This document shows positions 44,699 to 53,234 of a stretch of DNA of 64,000 nucleotides, in pieces. The DNA comes from Phaeobacter gallaeciensis (GTDB lineage Bacteria > Pseudomonadota > Alphaproteobacteria > Rhodobacterales > Rhodobacteraceae). Location: contig NZ_CP015124.1 of assembly GCF_001678945.1 (NCBI RefSeq), positions 682,001-746,000 of the forward strand. Direction: 5' to 3'. Each line of letters begins with the position of its first letter. The stretch's first letter is position 1. The position numbers and the translations under genes were made by a program. The notes under the pieces were generated by a model. It worked only from the letters and a program-made list of their open reading frames with translations, ran no database searches and was not told the DNA's origin.

Positions 44699-45660
44699 GT
44701 GAACCCAAGCGACATCACATCCTTGCAGAGACATATCAGAAGCACTTCATTCAAGAAGGCAACTGCGTTTGGGTCCACGACAAATTTACGAGAAAAACGT
44801 TTACCACACAACCTATCAATGTGGCGGTCAGGACAGATTTCAATACGGCACTCACTCCGGCAGGAGGATTGGATAGAAAGACCATAGAATCTTTCTTTTC
44901 CAATTTTGAGGCAGACTATCCTGCAACCATTGCGCAACTGCGGTCTGGTGTCCAAACTACAGATAGCATTAATCACGCAATCGCTTTCATGAATTTGCAA
45001 GTCATTCGCTCGCCTGTGTTGCGCCAATTGATGAGTGATCTCTTAATGCAATTTTCTCCTAAAGATAATGCAGCTTTGAGAGCCTATGGCGTGCATGATG
45101 TCGGCTTAAAATTACTAGAACAAGCCCGATCAGGCGACGTTGATGCTAAGATCAAAATCGGACTTCAGTCTAGCAAACATCTTGGCCTGGGCGTCATGAA
45201 TGCTCTGAAAGACGTCGCCTACCGCACCATTCGATTAGACACACCAATCAGCCTGGTAAGCAGCGATAACCCCATAGTATACTTTTCTGTAAAACGAGAA
45301 CGCGGAAAGTGGCGTAGCGGATTACCGTTGCCGAGCACTCGGATACTGTGTTTTTTCCCTCTGGCAAAAGACATTCTTCTTTTCGGTGACACCGAAAAAC
45401 CGCCCTTCGAGCAGTTGTTTTCAGAGCGCCCTTCGCAAGTCTGTAATTCAGTGGCTCTCGTTAAGAGAGTTAATGCAATAAACGCACTGACTGCTGAAAG
45501 AACCATCATTGCTCCTACAGAGCGCGATCTGAGCAAGACCCTTTCCGCAATCGAGAAAAAAAATGTTAAACCAAACACTCTTTTTTCAATGTGTACCGAA
45601 CTGGCCAAGGTTGCCATCCGAATAAACAATGAGCATTGGAATATCCGTTCCTCACAATAG
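44695..45660 (+). CDS. DUF4238 domain protein, AT-rich, overlapping parE
   Basis: 321 residues from GTG 44695, which overlaps the parE stop (GTGA). GAGGAG lies eight bases upstream inside parE, so this is translated by coupling. The N-terminus (HHILAETYQKHFI) has the H-H-x-x-x-x-Y-x-x-x-F opening of DUF4238, and N-containing LVSSDNPIVYF (about 197-207) is the domain's second conserved site. Its codons are clearly more AT-rich than its neighbours, a sign of transfer. DUF4238 proteins are of unknown function and found in accessory regions. Not an IS gene. Confidence 0.85.
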   Translation: MSEPKRHHILAETYQKHFIQEGNCVWVHDKFTRKTFTTQPINVAVRTDFNTALTPAGGLDRKTIESFFSNFEADYPATIAQLRSGVQTTDSINHAIAFMNLQVIRSPVLRQLMSDLLMQFSPKDNAALRAYGVHDVGLKLLEQARSGDVDAKIKIGLQSSKHLGLGVMNALKDVAYRTIRLDTPISLVSSDNPIVYFSVKRERGKWRSGLPLPSTRILCFFPLAKDILLFGDTEKPPFEQLFSERPSQVCNSVALVKRVNAINALTAERTIIAPTERDLSKTLSAIEKKNVKPNTLFSMCTELAKVAIRINNEHWNIRSSQ

Positions 45661-45721
45661 GCCCGTGCCTGACCTTGGGGAGGCGTGAAGCGCCTTCCCG
45701 GGGGGAAGGTCAGGCGCGGGC
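45661..45721 (+). terminator. Large hairpin at the start of the 165-bp repeat
   Basis: GCCCGTGCCTGACCTT (45661-45676) pairs with AAGGTCAGGCGCGGGC (45706-45721), with an inner AGGCG/CGCCT stem. It begins at the base after the DUF4238 stop and could end the parE transcript. Confidence 0.6.
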
Positions 45722-45814
45722 CGTACCGCTGCGCGCCACGCCCCAAGGGGATACCCTGCAGGCACTGCATCTTGGGGCAGGTGTTGCAGCGTGGGGCTCC
45801 GCCCGTTCTTGCCT

Positions 45815-45837
45815 CAAACAGTCCCCCGGACTGTTTG
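45815..45837. repeat. Palindrome CAAACAGTCC...GGACTGTTTG in repeat copy 1
   Basis: CAAACAGTCC and GGACTGTTTG flank CCC, a perfect 10-bp inverted repeat. The identical palindrome recurs 165 bases later (45980-46002). Confidence 0.85.
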
Positions 45838-45979
45838 CCCCTTCGGGATCCGGCGTGAACTCCCGGATGTAAGGTCAGGCGCGGGCCGTGCCGCTATGCC
45901 CCACGTCCCATGGGGCCACCTTGCTGGCGATGTATCTTGGGGTAGCTGTCGCGGCGCAGGGCTCCGCCCGTTCTCGCCT

Positions 45980-46002
45980 CAAACAGTCCCCCGGACTGTT
46001 TG
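45980..46002. repeat. Palindrome CAAACAGTCC...GGACTGTTTG in repeat copy 2
   Basis: Same sequence as at 45815-45837, exactly one 165-base period downstream. Confidence 0.85.
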
Positions 46003-46189
46003 TCCCTTCGGGATCCGGCGTGAACTCCCGGATGTAAGGTCAGGCGCGGGCCGGGCCGCTAAGCGCCACGCCCCAAGGGGTACCCGGCAAGCGGTGCATC
46101 TTGACTTCCCTCCTCCCTAGGCTGCCTGAAATCACCGTGGCTTTCGCGCGGGGCAGCGGCTAACCTCCGGCCAAAACAGGGAGACAGAA

Positions 46190-46606
46190 ATGACCGCCAC
46201 CATGACCCCCGCGGATCTGCAATCCGTTCTGGCCGAAGGCTTTGCCGATTGGGTGCAGGCGCTGGATCTGACGGTGACCGAGGCCAGCCCGGAACAGACC
46301 ACCCTGCGCATGCCGCTGACGCCGAACCTTGCCCGCATGGGCGGGATCGTCTCGGGGCAGGCGTTGGCGGCGCTGGCCGATACTTCGATGGTCCTGGCGG
46401 CCTTTGCCCATCAGGGCGGCGTGCGCCCGCTGGCAACCACCGATCTGCACACGCAATTCCTGCGCCCCGGGGTGGGCAGCGCGATCCTCTGCCGTGCGCA
46501 GGTAGTGCGGGCGGGCAAGGCGCTGGTCTTTGCCCGCGCCGAGATGAGCGAAGAGGACAGCGGCAAACTGGTCGCCACCGCCACCGCCAGCTTCTTTGCC
46601 GCCTGA
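46190..46606 (+). CDS. PaaI-family hotdog thioesterase
   Basis: 138 residues from ATG 46190, with GGGAGA upstream. The hotdog-fold core ARMGGIVSGQALAALADTSM (about 46-65) carries the Asp/Glu-Gly helix of PaaI-like acyl-CoA thioesterases, and the ATTDLHTQFLRP and LVFARAEM strands follow. These enzymes cleave acyl- or aryl-CoA thioesters in the cytoplasm. The chain specificity cannot be told. The gene follows the repeat array and precedes the zincin-like lipoprotein gene by 53 bases; both are on the plus strand. Confidence 0.9.
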   Translation: MTATMTPADLQSVLAEGFADWVQALDLTVTEASPEQTTLRMPLTPNLARMGGIVSGQALAALADTSMVLAAFAHQGGVRPLATTDLHTQFLRPGVGSAILCRAQVVRAGKALVFARAEMSEEDSGKLVATATASFFAA

Positions 46607-46659
46607 GGTGAGGCGCAAAACGGCTATACCGCCCTTCCTTGCTGCGCTAGCGTGACCTC

Positions 46660-47340
46660 ATGATCCTGCGTCTTTTCCTGATTGCCCTGATCCTCGCCTC
46701 CTGCGGGCGCGAGCTGACGCAGCAGGAGCGTGCCTTTCTGTCGGACATTCACGGCAGCGACCTGAAGCCGGAAAAGGTACGCATCATGGATGGTGCGCCG
46801 GTGGCGGCGACCACCTTCCGCCGCAAACCGCGCCCGCGCGTGGCCTGCCGCGAACGTATCCTGCCGCCAGTGAAGGACGAGATCGTCACATCCTCCCCCG
46901 CAGCGGTGACGCTGTTCAACCGGATCTATTATATCCGCGACTGGTACACCGAGAATTACCTGCCCGCCTACCCCGAGCGCCTGTATCTGGTGGAGGCGAT
47001 GCTGCTGGCCCATGAGGTGACCCATGTCTGGCAATGGCAGAACCGGGCCCGCACCGGATATACCCCACTGCGGGCCGCAGCCGAGCATCGCGGCAACCCC
47101 GATCCCTATCTGTTCGAGCTGGACCAGAGCCCCGATTTCCTGAGCTATGGCTATGAACAACAAGGCGCCATCGTCGAGGAATACGTCTGTTGCCGCGCGT
47201 TGGCGCCGCAGGGCGCCCGCACCCAGCGTCTGCATACCATGCTGAAGGATGTGATGCCGGTTTCGGACCTGCCGCAAAGCCGCCAGAGCGACGTCTACCT
47301 GCCCTGGAAAGGCGCCGATCTGCGCGGCATCTGTAGCTGA
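46660..47340 (+). CDS. Lipoprotein with HExxH zincin-like motif
   Basis: 226 residues. The N-terminus MILRLFLIALILASCG ends in a lipobox (LASC, Cys15), so it is a lipoprotein. Residues 118-122, HEVTH in LLAHEVTHVWQWQ, fit the HExxH zinc site of metallopeptidases, with the following Trp/Gln-rich helix resembling DUF4157-type proteins. A possible third ligand is not obvious (Glu in IVEEYVCC is one option). No other domain is recognised. A cell-wall- or envelope-bound peptidase role is inferred; it may be inactive. Confidence 0.78.
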   Translation: MILRLFLIALILASCGRELTQQERAFLSDIHGSDLKPEKVRIMDGAPVAATTFRRKPRPRVACRERILPPVKDEIVTSSPAAVTLFNRIYYIRDWYTENYLPAYPERLYLVEAMLLAHEVTHVWQWQNRARTGYTPLRAAAEHRGNPDPYLFELDQSPDFLSYGYEQQGAIVEEYVCCRALAPQGARTQRLHTMLKDVMPVSDLPQSRQSDVYLPWKGADLRGICS

Positions 47341-47355
47341 GGCATATGCTGCGGC

Positions 47356-47769
47356 TCAGCCTTCGGCCTGGATGCTTTCGAGATAGGTCATCAGCGCGGC
47401 CAGCGGGCGCGGTGTCGGCGTCAGGGTGCCTTCGACCTCAACCGGAATCAGCTCGCCTTCCAGCAGGGCGCCGAATTCTGGCATGTATTCGGCGCTGACC
47501 TTGCCGCGTCCGTAGCCATCGATCTGCGACAGCACTGCAGCGCGCGGGAACGCACCGTCATGGCGCGCGTTGATCTTGCGCAGGTCGGGCGCTTCAAGCG
47601 TGGTCTCACGCTGGGCGAGATTACCATTTTCGCCATGGCACAGCGCGCAGTTCTGATTGAACAGGATCTGTCCTTCCTGCGCGGTGGGCATGCTGTTGAC
47701 GATTTCGGTGCAGGCCACGGCAAGCCCGGCCACAAGCGGCAGCATGCAAAGGATCGTTTTGGTCTTCAT
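47356..47769 (-). CDS. Membrane-attached c-type cytochrome
   Basis: 137 residues with one CxxCH haem site, CALCHG (C41, C44, H45), and a probable axial Met in YMPEF near residue 95: a class I single-haem cytochrome. The N-terminal signal ends at GLAVAC (Cys20), which could be a lipobox, so the protein may be an outer-membrane or periplasm-facing lipoprotein. It transfers electrons in the periplasm; partners are unknown. It is convergent with the lipoprotein gene and lies between it and the lolDC pair. Confidence 0.85.
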   Translation of the reverse strand: MKTKTILCMLPLVAGLAVACTEIVNSMPTAQEGQILFNQNCALCHGENGNLAQRETTLEAPDLRKINARHDGAFPRAAVLSQIDGYGRGKVSAEYMPEFGALLEGELIPVEVEGTLTPTPRPLAALMTYLESIQAEG

Positions 47770-47893
47770 GGCATCGTTCCTGTCGTTCTGGCCGCAACCG
47801 TCTCAGTCAGGGGCACTGTAACCGGCAGGTTTTGCAGCGTAAACCGGCGGCGGCAGAGATGCGCCCAGAAACCGGGGCCGCGTGCGCACGGGC

Positions 47894-48604
47894 CTATTGC
47901 GGCGCGGCCGCCACCGCCCCGTCCTCCAGATGCAAAACCCGGTCCATCCGCGCGGCAAGGTCAAGGTTATGGGTCGCGATCAGCGCCGACAGGCCAGAAC
48001 TGCGCACCAGATCCATCAAGACGCCAAAAACCTGATCCGACGTCCCCGGATCCAGATTTCCGGTCGGCTCGTCCGCCAGCAGCACACGCGGCTGGTTGGC
48101 CAGAGCCCGGCAAAAGGCAACCCGCTGCTGCTCGCCCCCGGACATTGCTGCCGGACGGTGCCCGGCGCGGGCCGAAAGGCCGACAAGATCCAGCAACTCT
48201 GCCGCACGCGCCCGAGCCGCCTTCTGACTGGCGCCATTGGCCAGTTGCGGCAGGACGATGTTTTCTGCGGCGGTGAATTCGGGCAACAGGTGGTGGAACT
48301 GGTAGATAAAGCCCACATCGCTACGCCGCAGGCCGGTGCGCGCCCGCTCGCCCAGCCCGGTGACATCCTGCCCGCCGATGCACAGGCTGCCCTCGTCCGG
48401 GGTATCCAGCAGACCGGCGATATGCAGAAGGGTCGACTTGCCTGCGCCAGACGGTGCAACAAGGGCCACGACCTCGCCCGGTTTCAAGGCCAGATCGACG
48501 CCCCGCAGGACATCCACCTGCGCCGCGCTGCCCCGGTTATAGGACTTGCTGATGCCTTTCAGCTCCAGCGCCAGTGCGCCTGCCTGCGATACCTGATCAT
48601 TCAT
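47894..48604 (-). CDS. lolD: Lipoprotein-releasing ABC transporter ATPase
   Basis: 236 residues of the MacB/LolD-type ATPase group. Walker [12 protein letters not shown], signature [15 protein letters not shown] and Walker [14 protein letters not shown] are all present, with [11 protein letters not shown] behind. It powers the LolCE permease that extracts lipoproteins from the inner membrane for LolA. The start overlaps the stop of the permease gene by 8 bases, giving an operon lolC(E)-lolD in the order permease then ATPase on the minus strand. Confidence 0.93.
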   Translation of the reverse strand: MNDQVSQAGALALELKGISKSYNRGSAAQVDVLRGVDLALKPGEVVALVAPSGAGKSTLLHIAGLLDTPDEGSLCIGGQDVTGLGERARTGLRRSDVGFIYQFHHLLPEFTAAENIVLPQLANGASQKAARARAAELLDLVGLSARAGHRPAAMSGGEQQRVAFCRALANQPRVLLADEPTGNLDPGTSDQVFGVLMDLVRSSGLSALIATHNLDLAARMDRVLHLEDGAVAAAPQ

Positions 48605-49883
48605 AGCGCAGGGCCTCCACCGGGTTCAGCCGGGCCGCCCGCCGCGCCGGAAAGATCGTCACCACGAAGGACAGGCCAAGCGACAGGGCAACGGCCGAGA
48701 GCACATCTGGCAGGTTCAGCTCTGCCGGAAGCGCATAGATGCCCCGGATCGACGGATCCCAGACCCCGCCGCCCATCGCGTAGTTCACGAAGGAGAAGAT
48801 CGGATCAATATAGATCGCGAAGAGGCAGCCCAAGACCACACCGCAAAGTGTACCAATCACACCCGTAAAGGCACCACAGATGAAGAACACCCGCATCACC
48901 GATCCTTCGCTCAGGCCGATGGTGCGCAGGATACCGATATCGCGGCCCTTATTCTTGACCAGCATGATCAGCCCCGAAACGATGTTCATCGTGGCGATCA
49001 GCACCAGAATGGACAGGATGATAAACATCACGTTGTCCTCCACCTCCAGCGCGCGCAGGAACCCGCCAGAGGCATCGCGCCAGGTCCAGGCCCCGATCCC
49101 CTGTCCCGCCGCGCGCAGCAGCGGCAGCACCAATAGATCGACCTTTTCCGGGTCAGCCACCATGACCTCGATCTCGTCAGCCACGCCTTCGCGGTTGAAG
49201 AACGCCTGCGCCGCGTCAAACGGCATATAAAGCCGGGTGCGGTCGATGTCATAGCGCCCTGCCGTGAAGATATAGACCACCTCATAGGCGTTGATGCGCG
49301 GGCTGGTACCAAAGGGGGTCTTGACCCCGTTGGGAGAGATCAGCTTGATCCGGTCGCCGACACTGACGCCTAGTTCGCGCGCCACGCCGGACCCGATCGC
49401 CACGCCATCCCCGAACCGCTCCAGATCGCCAAGGCTTTCCTCGCTTTGGGCGACGCCGGGAATGGCCTCCAGATCCGCGGCAGCGATACCAAAGACCTCG
49501 ACCCCAGCATTGCGCTGGCGCAGGTTGGCCATCACCTGCCCCTTGATCAGCGGCGCAGCGCGGATCACACCGGGCACCTGCGACGCTGCTGCGGCCATCT
49601 CGGTGTAGTCTTCCAAGGTCCGGTCGATATTACCTTCTGCCGTTACCTGCCCATGAGAATAGAGCGTCACATGCGCGTTGGCGCCCAGGATGGTGCCGAC
49701 AAACTCAGACCGAAAGCCCGAGCGCACCGACAACGTGGCGATCAGCGCGAACACCGCCAGAGTGATCCCGATCAGGCTGATCCAGGTCATCACGCTGACG
49801 CCGCCCTCGGCCCTGCGCGCACGCAGGTAGCGCCAGGCGATCATCCATTCAAAACGTGAAAACGGCGGAGGTGTCGTGGCCAT
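48597..49883 (-). CDS. lolC: Lipoprotein-releasing ABC transporter permease
   Basis: 428 residues with one N-terminal membrane helix (about 28-50), a long periplasmic domain, then three C-terminal helices ([38 protein letters not shown] and the [16 protein letters not shown] end), the LolC/LolE FtsX layout. [16 protein letters not shown] is the standard end. Alphaproteobacteria often have one LolC/E hybrid homodimer (LolF type) in place of the heterodimer, and only one permease is seen here. The start [20 protein letters not shown] resembles LolC. Confidence 0.92.
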   Translation of the reverse strand: MATTPPPFSRFEWMIAWRYLRARRAEGGVSVMTWISLIGITLAVFALIATLSVRSGFRSEFVGTILGANAHVTLYSHGQVTAEGNIDRTLEDYTEMAAAASQVPGVIRAAPLIKGQVMANLRQRNAGVEVFGIAAADLEAIPGVAQSEESLGDLERFGDGVAIGSGVARELGVSVGDRIKLISPNGVKTPFGTSPRINAYEVVYIFTAGRYDIDRTRLYMPFDAAQAFFNREGVADEIEVMVADPEKVDLLVLPLLRAAGQGIGAWTWRDASGGFLRALEVEDNVMFIILSILVLIATMNIVSGLIMLVKNKGRDIGILRTIGLSEGSVMRVFFICGAFTGVIGTLCGVVLGCLFAIYIDPIFSFVNYAMGGGVWDPSIRGIYALPAELNLPDVLSAVALSLGLSFVVTIFPARRAARLNPVEALRYE

Positions 49884-50330
49884 GTGTGGTCCTGCCCGGG
49901 AGATTTGCGGACAACCTGTGCTGTCCGGCGTGCAGGGTCAAGGCAAGGCTGCATTGCCAAGGCGGTTTTGGTTTCATGGCTGGCCATCTCGCGACGGTTC
50001 CGCGCGGCGGCGGGTCCCCTGCTCTCACTCGGGAAGCCACCAAAAGACGCTCGCTCCCCACCTACGCAATTCTACTTATGATTGCAAATCATTAGCGATT
50101 CATCCGATTGCATACATTCAAATATGCCCGAATATATCGGCGACAAAATCTCGCCAAAAATGTTACTTTTTAGTTTATTTTCAGCGCTTTAACCAGACGA
50201 AAAGTAACCATTCCGTGACTTCACCCCCAGGATCACAGCGACGTCAGAGACTGTGAGGGAGCCCCCCCTTGGCATCTCCTCAATTCCCCCAGAAAGTGCG
50301 CAAACTTCAATTCAAACTGAGGATAACTCA
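49884..50330. other. Intergenic region upstream of the spondin-RTX gene
   Basis: About 450 bases without a supported gene. The last part (50070-50220) is AT-rich, unlike the surroundings, and holds the inverted repeat ATGATT-GCA-AATCAT. No convincing -35/-10 pair was picked. A GC-rich block (49890-50060) adjoins lolC and shows nothing recognisable. Confidence 0.6.
50078..50092. promoter_or_regulatory. Fur-superfamily-like inverted repeat
   Basis: ATGATTGCAAATCAT is a perfect hyphenated palindrome (6-3-6) with TGCAAAT in it, resembling the TGCAAAT-type sites of manganese- or iron-dependent Fur/Mur proteins of alphaproteobacteria. It lies 239 bases before the RTX start, so the distance is long. 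Only a candidate. Confidence 0.35.
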
Positions 50331-51554
50331 ATGACCGATCTTCGCATCGTCGCAACCAACACCTCTGCCCACGGCGGCACCTACACGACCCCTTTCTGGT
50401 TCGCCGCCCACGACGGCAGCTTTGACCTCTACAACACCGGCGAAGCTGCATCGGCTGCTCTGGAAGCCCTGGCCGAAGACGGTAACTTCGCTCCGGCAAA
50501 CGAAGCGGTTGTGGCCGCAGACGCGGATGCCGTAACTGGCGCAGTGCTGGGTGCAGGCACCCCGCCGATTCTGGCACCGGGCGAAACCGCAACCGCAGAA
50601 TTCTCCGTCGACGGTTCCTCCAACGGTCACCTGTCGCTGGCCGCAATGGTCATCCCCTCGAACGACGCCTTTGTCGGCACCGCAGACTCGCTGCAACTGT
50701 TCGACGAAAACGGCCACTTTATGGGCGAGCAAAACATCTCCTTCGCAGGCAGCGACGTGCTGGATGCGGGCACCGAAGTGAACTCCGAGATCGCAGAAGA
50801 AGTGCCGCTCCTGGGCCAGATGGCTGCCAACACCGGCACCACCGAAGGTGGCGTGGTCAGCGCGCATGAAGGTTTCCTGCCCGAAGGCGAAGGCAACATC
50901 CTGGGCGGCACCAACGCGCTTGGTGAACACATCGACGCGGTTGCGGCAGACTTCACCCGTGACGGCGCGCAAATCGCCGACATCCACATCAATGAATACG
51001 CTGTGACCGAAGGCTCCAATGGTTTTGACTTCTTCCGTGGTTCCTCCGTGGATGATCTGGTCAACGGCGCCGGTGGCCGTGACGTTCTGATCGGCCGTGG
51101 CGGCTGGGACGAGCTGGACGGCGGCGAGGGCAACGATGTCCTGATCGGCAACAGCGGCAACGACATGCTGACCGGCGGCGAAGGTAACGACATCCTGAAA
51201 GGCGGTCGCGGTAGCGACACTCTGGATGGTGGCGCTGGTCGCGACATCCTGAAAGGCAACAAGGGCAGCGACGTGCTGGACGGTGGCGCTGGCCGTGACC
51301 GCATGAATGGTGGCCACGATGCGGACCTCTTTGTGTTCCAAACCGGCTACGACCGTGACCGCATCATTGGCTTCGATGCGAACGAAGACACGATCGCGCT
51401 GCACATCGAAGGCGTCGAAAGCTTTGACGATCTGAGCGGTCTGGCCACCGACCACGGCAACCGCACCATCCTCGACTTCGGAGAAGGCGATGCGCTGGTA
51501 ATCAAGGGCGTGACCTTTGATGAGCTGAGCGCAGCAAACTTCGACTTCCTCTAA
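50331..51554 (+). CDS. Secreted protein with spondin domain and RTX calcium repeats
   Basis: 407 residues from ATG 50331, with TGAGGA upstream. No signal peptide: type I secretion via a C-terminal signal is expected. The N-terminal half (about 1-200) looks like a spondin_N domain (NTSAHGGTYTTPFWFAAHDG start, LSLAAMVIPSNDAFVG). Then follow about six RTX nonapeptides (GGEGNDVLIGNSGNDMLTG type, about 265-340), which bind Ca2+, and the usual closing region with GDALVIKGV and Leu-Asp-Phe-Leu end. Secretion ABC genes are not nearby. It may be an adhesin or surface protein. Confidence 0.88.
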   Translation: MTDLRIVATNTSAHGGTYTTPFWFAAHDGSFDLYNTGEAASAALEALAEDGNFAPANEAVVAADADAVTGAVLGAGTPPILAPGETATAEFSVDGSSNGHLSLAAMVIPSNDAFVGTADSLQLFDENGHFMGEQNISFAGSDVLDAGTEVNSEIAEEVPLLGQMAANTGTTEGGVVSAHEGFLPEGEGNILGGTNALGEHIDAVAADFTRDGAQIADIHINEYAVTEGSNGFDFFRGSSVDDLVNGAGGRDVLIGRGGWDELDGGEGNDVLIGNSGNDMLTGGEGNDILKGGRGSDTLDGGAGRDILKGNKGSDVLDGGAGRDRMNGGHDADLFVFQTGYDRDRIIGFDANEDTIALHIEGVESFDDLSGLATDHGNRTILDFGEGDALVIKGVTFDELSAANFDFL

Positions 51555-51561
51555 GCACGCG

Positions 51562-51591
51562 TGCGCAGCAAGCTTTTCGGTTTGCTGCGCA
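51562..51591 (+). terminator. Hairpin after the spondin-RTX gene
   Basis: TGCGCAGCAA / TTGCTGCGCA perfect 10-bp stem around GCTTTTCGGT, eight bases beyond the stop. Confidence 0.7.
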
Positions 51592-51618
51592 ACGTCCTGT
51601 AGGAATGGCGATAGATAC

Positions 51619-51647
51619 AAAAAGGGGGGCATCACTGCCCCCCTTTT
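51619..51647. terminator. Bidirectional terminator between RTX gene and proS
   Basis: AAAAAGGGGGGC / GCCCCCCTTTT stem with loop ATCACT between convergent genes; Ts on both strands. Confidence 0.9.
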
Positions 51648-51708
51648 CCATTTCAGTCTCGCGTTTGGAGGTTTCAGCCTAGTACCTCAACCCTCTGCGC
51701 GCCGCCGC

Positions 51709-53064
51709 TTAGAAGCCGCGGCCCGAGGCGTGCTCGGCGTAGATCTCGGCGATCCTTTTCACGGCGTCTTCCGGGGGCAGTTCCACGCTTTCGCCAGTCC
51801 GGCGCGAGGTGAGTTCCACCACGCCGTTCTTCAGCCCGCGCGGACCGACCGTAATACGCCAGGGCAGACCGATCAGGTCCATGGTGGCGAATTTGCCGCC
51901 CGCGCGTTCCTTGCGGTCATCATACAGTGGGTCAAGACCAACCGCAGTCAGCGCGGCATAGATCTTGTCACAGGCCGCGTCGGCTTCTTCGTCGCCTTGC
52001 TTCAGGTTGACGATACCGCAGTGGAACGGGGTCACGCCTTCGGGCCAGATGATGCCCTTGTCGTCATGGCTTGCTTCGATGATCGCGCCAACCAGACGGG
52101 ACACACCGATGCCATGGCTGCCCATGTGTACAGGGATGGATTTGCCATCGGGGCCTTGCACCGTGGCCCCCATCGGTTCGGAATACTTGGTGCCGAAGTA
52201 GAAGATCTGACCGACCTCAATACCACGGGCACTGCGCTGACGCTCGGCCGGAATCTGGTCGAACAGAGTCGCATCATGGGTTTCGTCGGTCCGGGCATAA
52301 AGCGCGGTGAATTCTTCCATTACTGCGCGGCACTGGTCGTGATCATCATAGTCGATATTGCGCTGGCCAAGGCGGATATCGGTCACCGCGCTGTCGTAGA
52401 ACACTTCGCTCTCGCCTGTGTCGGCCAGCACCAGGAACTCATGCGTATCATCGCCGCCAATGGGGCCAGAGTCCGCGCGCATCGGGATCGCCTGCAGGCC
52501 CATGCGCTCATAGGTACGCAGGTAGCTGACCAGATGACGGTTATAGGCGTGCAGCGCGTCTTCCTTGGTTAGATCGAAGTTATAGCCGTCCTTCATGTAG
52601 AATTCGCGTCCCCGCATCACGCCGAAACGCGGGCGGATCTCGTCGCGGAATTTCCACTGGATCTGGTACATGGTCAGCGGCAGATCCTTGTAGCTGCTGA
52701 CATGGCTGCGGAAGATATCGGTGATCAGCTCTTCGGCGGTGGGTGTGAACAACAGGTCGCGCTCGTGCCGGTCGGTGATGCGCAGCATTTCTTCGCCATA
52801 GGCATCATAGCGGCCGCTTTCGCGCCACAGGTCTGCCGATTGCATGGTGGGCATCAGCACCGGGATATGGCCCGCGCGCATCTGTTCCTCATGGACGATG
52901 CCTTCGATTTTCTTCAGAACCTTGAAGCCCAGCGGCAGCCAGGAATAGATCCCGGCGGCGGACTGTTTGATCATGCCGGCCCGCAGCATGTAGCGGTGGC
53001 TGACGATCTGGGCCTCTGAAGGCGTCTCTTTCAGAACAGGCAGGAAGTAACGGGACAGGCGCAT
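51709..53064 (-). CDS. proS: Prolyl-tRNA synthetase, short alphaproteobacterial type
   Basis: 451 residues, which places it in the ProS group without the INS editing domain (E. coli ProS has about 570). Class II motifs are seen: motif 2 in [21 protein letters not shown] (key residues FRDEIRPR), motif 3 in [17 protein letters not shown], and [11 protein letters not shown] in motif 1 vicinity. It charges tRNA-Pro. The C-terminal anticodon-binding domain spans from about 350. Loss of the editing domain is known in this lineage, where YbaK-type proteins can supply editing. Divergent from the FAD gene. Confidence 0.96.
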   Translation of the reverse strand: MRLSRYFLPVLKETPSEAQIVSHRYMLRAGMIKQSAAGIYSWLPLGFKVLKKIEGIVHEEQMRAGHIPVLMPTMQSADLWRESGRYDAYGEEMLRITDRHERDLLFTPTAEELITDIFRSHVSSYKDLPLTMYQIQWKFRDEIRPRFGVMRGREFYMKDGYNFDLTKEDALHAYNRHLVSYLRTYERMGLQAIPMRADSGPIGGDDTHEFLVLADTGESEVFYDSAVTDIRLGQRNIDYDDHDQCRAVMEEFTALYARTDETHDATLFDQIPAERQRSARGIEVGQIFYFGTKYSEPMGATVQGPDGKSIPVHMGSHGIGVSRLVGAIIEASHDDKGIIWPEGVTPFHCGIVNLKQGDEEADAACDKIYAALTAVGLDPLYDDRKERAGGKFATMDLIGLPWRITVGPRGLKNGVVELTSRRTGESVELPPEDAVKRIAEIYAEHASGRGF

Positions 53065-53179
53065 GTCGCTCTCATTCGTTCAAAGGGGTTTTCAAGCGGT
53101 CTAAGCCATCGCCGCGCCTCAGGCAATCGGGCTTTGGAGTGGCGGCAGCGGTCAAACCGGATATTAGCCCGGAAACCAC

Positions 53180-53215
53180 TTGAACCACCGGTCAGTTTTG
53201 TAAATGCTGGTTCAA
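53180..53215. promoter_or_regulatory. Inverted repeat upstream of the FAD oxidoreductase
   Basis: TTGAACCA (53180-53187) and TGGTTCAA (53208-53215) form a perfect inverted repeat separated by 20 bases, with ACCGGT inside. It lies between the divergent proS and FAD genes, 20 bases from the FAD start, and could be an operator. Confidence 0.4.
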
Positions 53216-53234
53216 ATTTATTGCGGAGGCCCAG

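Larger units (their letters stand above)
45706..46101 (+). repeat. 165-bp tandem repeat, about 2.4 copies
   Basis: AAGGTCAGGCGCGGGCC recurs at 45706, 45871 and 46036, a period of 165 bases. Each complete copy contains ACGCCCCA-like runs, GGGCTCCGCCCGTTCT, the palindrome AAACAGTCCCCCGGACTGTTT and CTTCGGGATCCGGCGTGAA. Copies 1 and 2 differ by scattered point changes and small indels elsewhere in the unit. The third copy is cut near TGCATCTTG. No coding frame is conserved between copies, so this is a non-coding repeat element. Confidence 0.85.

Noticed and set aside
45706-46101. CRISPR array
   Set aside because: Units are 165 bases with no short repeat/spacer alternation and no cas genes.
45636-46120. 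Arg/Pro-rich open frames across the 165-bp repeat
   Set aside because: Frames are an effect of the tandem repeat and GC content; no ribosome sites or conservation between copies.
50328-51635. Minus-strand frame opposite the RTX gene
   Set aside because: It arises from the repetitive GGxGxD codons read backwards; no domain.
53200-53230. GGTTCAAAT resembling a tRNA T-loop
   Set aside because: No acceptor, D or anticodon stems can be formed around it. The sequence belongs to the inverted repeat before the FAD gene.
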